Below, piece by piece: positions 4,980 through 7,584 of a DNA stretch of 7,584 nucleotides (the first letter of the stretch is position 1; each line of letters starts with the position of its first letter). Made by a program: the position numbers and the translations under genes. The notes below the pieces were generated by a model. It saw nothing but the letters and a program-made list of their open reading frames with translations, was not told the origin of the DNA and ran no database searches. Source of the DNA: CANLWN01 sp039815505 (GTDB lineage: Bacteria; Bacteroidota; Bacteroidia; Flavobacteriales; Flavobacteriaceae); the NCBI GenBank assembly GCA_039815505.1, contig JBCBZE010000164.1, forward strand, positions 1 through 7,584, read 5' to 3'.

Positions 4980-6323
4980 ATGGAAGCAAAAATCAACGCA
5001 TTTATGGATGAGGTGAAGGGCCGTAACGGGCACGAACCAGAGTTCATACAAGCTGTACAGGAAGTAGCGGAGACCGTAATTCCCTACATTGCCAAAAACG
5101 AAATATATAACGGTAAGAATATTCTGCTTAGAATGGTGGAACCGGAAAGGTTACTTTCTTTTCGGGTAGCCTGGATAGACGACAAAGGTGAGATACATGT
5201 GAATCGAGGTTATAGGGTTCAGATGAATTCCGCTATTGGCCCTTATAAAGGTGGTTTACGATTTCACCCTTCCGTAAACGCCAGTATCCTGAAGTTTTTG
5301 GCCTTTGAACAGGTTTTCAAGAATAGTTTAACAACACTTCCCATGGGCGGAGGTAAAGGAGGTTCCGATTTTGATCCAAAAGGAAAGTCAGATGATGAAG
5401 TAATGCGTTTTTGTCATGCATTTATGACCGAACTTTGTAGACATATTGGCCCTAACACCGATGTCCCCGCAGGAGATATCGGGGTTGGCGCTAGGGAAAT
5501 AGGTTTCCTTTTTGGAATGTATAAGAAATTAAGAAATGAATTTACAGGTGTGTTGACAGGTAAAGGTCTTTCTTGGGGAGGGTCTAAAATTAGGCCGGAA
5601 GCAACTGGGTATGGTACCGTGTATTTTGCCCAGAGTATGTTGAATACTAGAAATGAAGATGTTAAGGATAAAACCGTCGTAATCTCCGGTTCAGGAAACG
5701 TGGCCCAGTATGCCGCTGAAAAAGTATTACAACTAGGCGGTAAAGTGGTAACACTTTCTGATTCTTCCGGATATATATATGATGCCGATGGAATTGACAC
5801 TGATAAGTTGGCTTTTGTAATGGATCTAAAAAATAATAGAAGAGGGCGAATTTCCGAGTATGTTGAGAAATACAAATCCGCTACCTTCCATAAAGGGGGT
5901 ATGCCCTGGGAAGTAAAATGTGATATAGCACTGCCATGTGCAACGCAAAACGAGTTAGATGGCGAGAGTGCAAAAGTGTTGATAGCAAACGGATGCCTTT
6001 GTGTAGCGGAAGGAGCCAATATGCCTTCCACACCAGAAGCCATTCATGAATTCCATGAGGCTAGAATTTTATTTGCCCCAGGTAAAGCTTCCAATGCTGG
6101 TGGAGTGGCCACCTCTGGTTTGGAAATGTCCCAGAATTCACTCCGCATTAGCTGGACAAGGGAAGAGGTTGATGATAGGTTAAAGGGTATTATGAAAGAA
6201 ATACATGACTCATGTATTGAATATGGAAAGGAAGAAGATGGCTATTGCAACTATGTGAAAGGAGCAAATATTGCAGGTTTTGTTAAAGTTGCCGATGCTA
6301 TGTTGGCGCAAGGAGTTATATAA
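4980..6323 (+). CDS. gdhA: NADP-type glutamate dehydrogenase
   Basis: A 447-residue hexameric (about 50 kDa class) glutamate dehydrogenase that aminates 2-oxoglutarate with ammonium, or the reverse, linking nitrogen assimilation to the TCA cycle in the cytoplasm. The N-terminal substrate domain carries GPYKGGLRF with K90, K114 in VFKN, and the signature LPMGGGKGGSDFDP with catalytic K126. D166 in VPAGDIGVG is the acidic catalytic residue. The Rossmann domain follows, with GSGNVAQYA (238-246) and then LSDSSG (259-264), where a serine-containing turn in place of an acidic strand end fits NADPH preference. The C-terminal closing region includes ANIAGFVKVADAM. Length and start match the family, with no breaks. 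It has its own -7 box and a strong terminator 20 bases after the stop, so it is probably a single-gene unit. Cofactor preference is inferred. Confidence 0.97.
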   Translation: MEAKINAFMDEVKGRNGHEPEFIQAVQEVAETVIPYIAKNEIYNGKNILLRMVEPERLLSFRVAWIDDKGEIHVNRGYRVQMNSAIGPYKGGLRFHPSVNASILKFLAFEQVFKNSLTTLPMGGGKGGSDFDPKGKSDDEVMRFCHAFMTELCRHIGPNTDVPAGDIGVGAREIGFLFGMYKKLRNEFTGVLTGKGLSWGGSKIRPEATGYGTVYFAQSMLNTRNEDVKDKTVVISGSGNVAQYAAEKVLQLGGKVVTLSDSSGYIYDADGIDTDKLAFVMDLKNNRRGRISEYVEKYKSATFHKGGMPWEVKCDIALPCATQNELDGESAKVLIANGCLCVAEGANMPSTPEAIHEFHEARILFAPGKASNAGGVATSGLEMSQNSLRISWTREEVDDRLKGIMKEIHDSCIEYGKEEDGYCNYVKGANIAGFVKVADAMLAQGVI

Positions 6324-6343
6324 AAATACAAAGGTAGAATTTG

Positions 6344-6397
6344 GAAATACGAATTTGGAACCTCTTTCGGGGAATTCAATTTCGTATTTCTTTTTTT
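6344..6397 (+). terminator. Intrinsic terminator after gdhA
   Basis: GAAATACGAA (6344-6353) pairs perfectly with TTCGTATTTC (6381-6390). The stem continues past one mismatch through TTTG/CAA(A)-type pairs and an inner CCTC/GGGG helix to a TTTC loop, giving roughly 19 pairs. Seven T residues follow at once (6391-6397). It sits 20 bases past the gdhA stop. There is no T-run on the opposite side, so it works in one direction only. Confidence 0.85.
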
Positions 6398-6411
6398 AGA
6401 GAGGTTTTTTT
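6359..6411 (+). terminator. Second, competing hairpin with T-run
   Basis: AACCTCT (6359-6365), which lies inside the apical part of the gdhA terminator hairpin, is exactly complementary to AGAGGTT (6400-6406), which runs into seven T residues (6405-6411). The two structures cannot form fully together. It may be a backup terminator or part of a switch. The long loop (34 bases) makes it weaker than the first. Confidence 0.35.
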
Positions 6412-6501
6412 ATTAAAAGAACTTACCTTGTGGATTGTGCCCGTGAGGGGCTTTAGGGGTGTTTTTCAATTCCCATAAATCAGGACTTTAAATCTTGTTT
6501 G

Positions 6502-7221
6502 ATGCAAGTAACCACCAAAGCCATAGTTTTATCGGCCTTAAGATACGGAGATACCAGTTTGATCGTAAAGGCATTTACAGTATCAAATGGGATAAAATCC
6601 TATCTTCTAAAAGGTGTGTTGGCCTCTAAAAAAGGGAAATTGAAAACAGCTTATTTTCAACCTTTAATGCAGTTGGAACTTGTGGCGAGCCATAGGAACA
6701 AGGGTACTTTAGAAAGTATTCGAGAGGTTAAGGTAAGTCATCATTATCAGACATTGCATACGGATATTTCCAAAAATGCCATGACCTTGTTCTTGGCAGA
6801 GGTTTTAAGGAACAGTATTCATGAAGAGGAGGCCAACGAACCCCTCTTTTATTTTATAGAGGCTTCTCTACAATGGCTGGATGCGCATCATAATATTTCC
6901 AATTTTCACCTTTATTTTATTTTGGGCTTAAGCAAGTATCTAGGGTTTTATCCGGATACGACGGGTAGTGATGCAGAATATTTTGATCTAATGGAAGGAA
7001 GCTTTGTTAACTCACCATCCTTAAACCCGATAGTAACCGGTAAAAATTTAGAATACCTTAAAAGCTTTTTGGGCACAAATTTTGATGCTATGCATACCAT
7101 TAAGATGAAGAAGGCAAATAGACAGGAATTGTTACAATCCCTTCTTCTTTATTTTGAATTACATTTGCAGGGATTTAAAAAACCCAGATCACTTGCCATT
7201 TTGAATGAAGTTTTCAGCTAG
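6502..7221 (+). CDS. recO: DNA repair protein RecO
   Basis: A 239-residue RecO, the partner of RecF and RecR that helps load RecA on SSB-coated single strands and anneals complementary strands in recombinational repair. The N-terminal OB-fold region begins QVTTKAIVLSALRYGDTSLIVKAF, followed by IKSYLLKGVLASKKGKLKTAYFQPL, a basic DNA-binding stretch. The helical C-terminal domain includes LFLAEVLRNSIHEEEANEPLF-type helices and ends FKKPRSLAILNEVF, as is usual in Bacteroidota RecO. The CxxC-type zinc site of some RecO proteins is absent in the LGFYPDTTG region. I start at ATG 6502; an in-frame TTG at 6499 is not needed. No clear -7 box is found in the 90 bases after the gdhA terminator. The stop is one base before the next gene's ATG, so the two are likely co-transcribed. 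Confidence 0.93.
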   Translation: MQVTTKAIVLSALRYGDTSLIVKAFTVSNGIKSYLLKGVLASKKGKLKTAYFQPLMQLELVASHRNKGTLESIREVKVSHHYQTLHTDISKNAMTLFLAEVLRNSIHEEEANEPLFYFIEASLQWLDAHHNISNFHLYFILGLSKYLGFYPDTTGSDAEYFDLMEGSFVNSPSLNPIVTGKNLEYLKSFLGTNFDAMHTIKMKKANRQELLQSLLLYFELHLQGFKKPRSLAILNEVFS

Positions 7222-7222
7222 T

Positions 7223-7584
7223 ATGCATAAGACCGGTTTCATTATTTTTTTTCTTTTGTTGTTTAGAATTGCCTTTGCACAGGAAGTAACGATTCTAAAT
7301 CTAGATACCCAAGAACCCGTTCTTAATGTAGCTGTTTATAATTTGGATAAGAGTAAAACTGCCTTGACCGACATTAATGGAAAATGTGATTTATCCATTT
7401 TTGAAAGGAACGAACGTTTAACGCTTAAACACTTAAGCTATCAGACCAGAAAAGCCACCAAATCCCAACTTTTAAGAAGAGGTGGTAAAGTTTATCTTAC
7501 TCAAAAGGCCCAACAATTGGACGAGGTGGTAATGTCCATTTCCAAATGGGAACAACAAAAAAAGGACATACCACAGAAAATTGC
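7223..7584 (+). CDS. TonB-dependent receptor, N-terminal part only
   Basis: An outer-membrane TonB-dependent receptor cut by the right edge; 120 complete codons are visible. Residues 1-19 form a Sec signal peptide (HK, then a hydrophobic core FIIFFLLLF) with likely cleavage AFA|Q at 19/20. Residues about 21-98 form a carboxypeptidase-D-regulatory-like beta domain: VTILNLDTQEPVLNVAVYN, LTDINGKCDLSI and LKHLSYQT are the usual strands. LDEVVMS (99-105) followed by KWEQQKKDIPQKI is the beginning of the plug domain. The plug and the 22-strand barrel are outside the window, so the substrate (iron chelate, vitamin, glycan or other) cannot be judged, and no SusD partner is visible. ATG 7223 lies one base after the recO stop, so translation may be coupled to recO. 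Confidence 0.88.
   Translation, partial: MHKTGFIIFFLLLFRIAFAQEVTILNLDTQEPVLNVAVYNLDKSKTALTDINGKCDLSIFERNERLTLKHLSYQTRKATKSQLLRRGGKVYLTQKAQQLDEVVMSISKWEQQKKDIPQKI

Noticed and set aside
5414..6043. A 209-codon open frame antisense to gdhA.
   Set aside because: Long antisense frames are common opposite strongly biased coding DNA such as glutamate dehydrogenase genes. The product is a low-complexity Ser/Pro/Leu/Phe-rich string without a recognisable domain, and the sense frame is a complete gdhA.
6439..6451. A small GCCC/GGGC hairpin before recO.
   Set aside because: Only four pairs, with no T-run next to it and no placement that suggests a regulatory role.

Overview
The window looks like chromosomal DNA of a Bacteroidota bacterium, most likely a Flavobacteriaceae member. 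The base composition is AT-rich. Several genes are preceded by the Bacteroidota-type -7 box TAnnTTTG rather than by clear Shine-Dalgarno sites. A TonB-dependent receptor with an N-terminal carboxypeptidase-regulatory-like domain follows recO, and a Bacteroidota-style lipoprotein is present. Genus cannot be fixed from the sequence alone. I see no insertion sequence, phage gene, CRISPR array, tRNA or rRNA. No gene-free gap exceeds about 220 bases.

Left block, all on the minus strand (read from about 2340 down to 1): an ArsR-type winged-helix regulator, a possible 46-residue small ORF, a YgeA-like aspartate/glutamate racemase, then after a 215-base AT-rich gap an ArsC/Spx-fold protein. The last is translationally coupled, through overlapping stop and TTG start, to an EamA/DMT transporter cut by the left edge. 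No -7 box is visible between the regulator and the racemase, so these may be co-transcribed.

Middle: a DinB-like putative metal-binding protein is divergent from the ArsR gene, across 73 bases holding a near-perfect palindrome that is a good operator candidate. The DinB-like gene overlaps tail-to-tail by 4 bases with a gene for a lipoprotein with a DUF4163/DUF3298 (RsiV/PdaC-like) architecture. That lipoprotein is divergent from a Cys/Met-metabolism PLP enzyme (cystathionine gamma-synthase/gamma-lyase type), and their two promoters interleave within about 50 bases.

Right block, plus strand: the PLP enzyme, a hexameric-type NADP glutamate dehydrogenase (gdhA) ending in a strong intrinsic terminator, then recO, followed after one base by a TonB-dependent receptor that runs off the right edge.

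Most of this is housekeeping: amino-acid and nitrogen metabolism, DNA repair and envelope functions. I did not find a convincing novel multi-gene system. The best leads are the ArsR/DinB divergent unit with its palindrome, the small ORF between regulator and racemase, and the pair of competing hairpins after gdhA.
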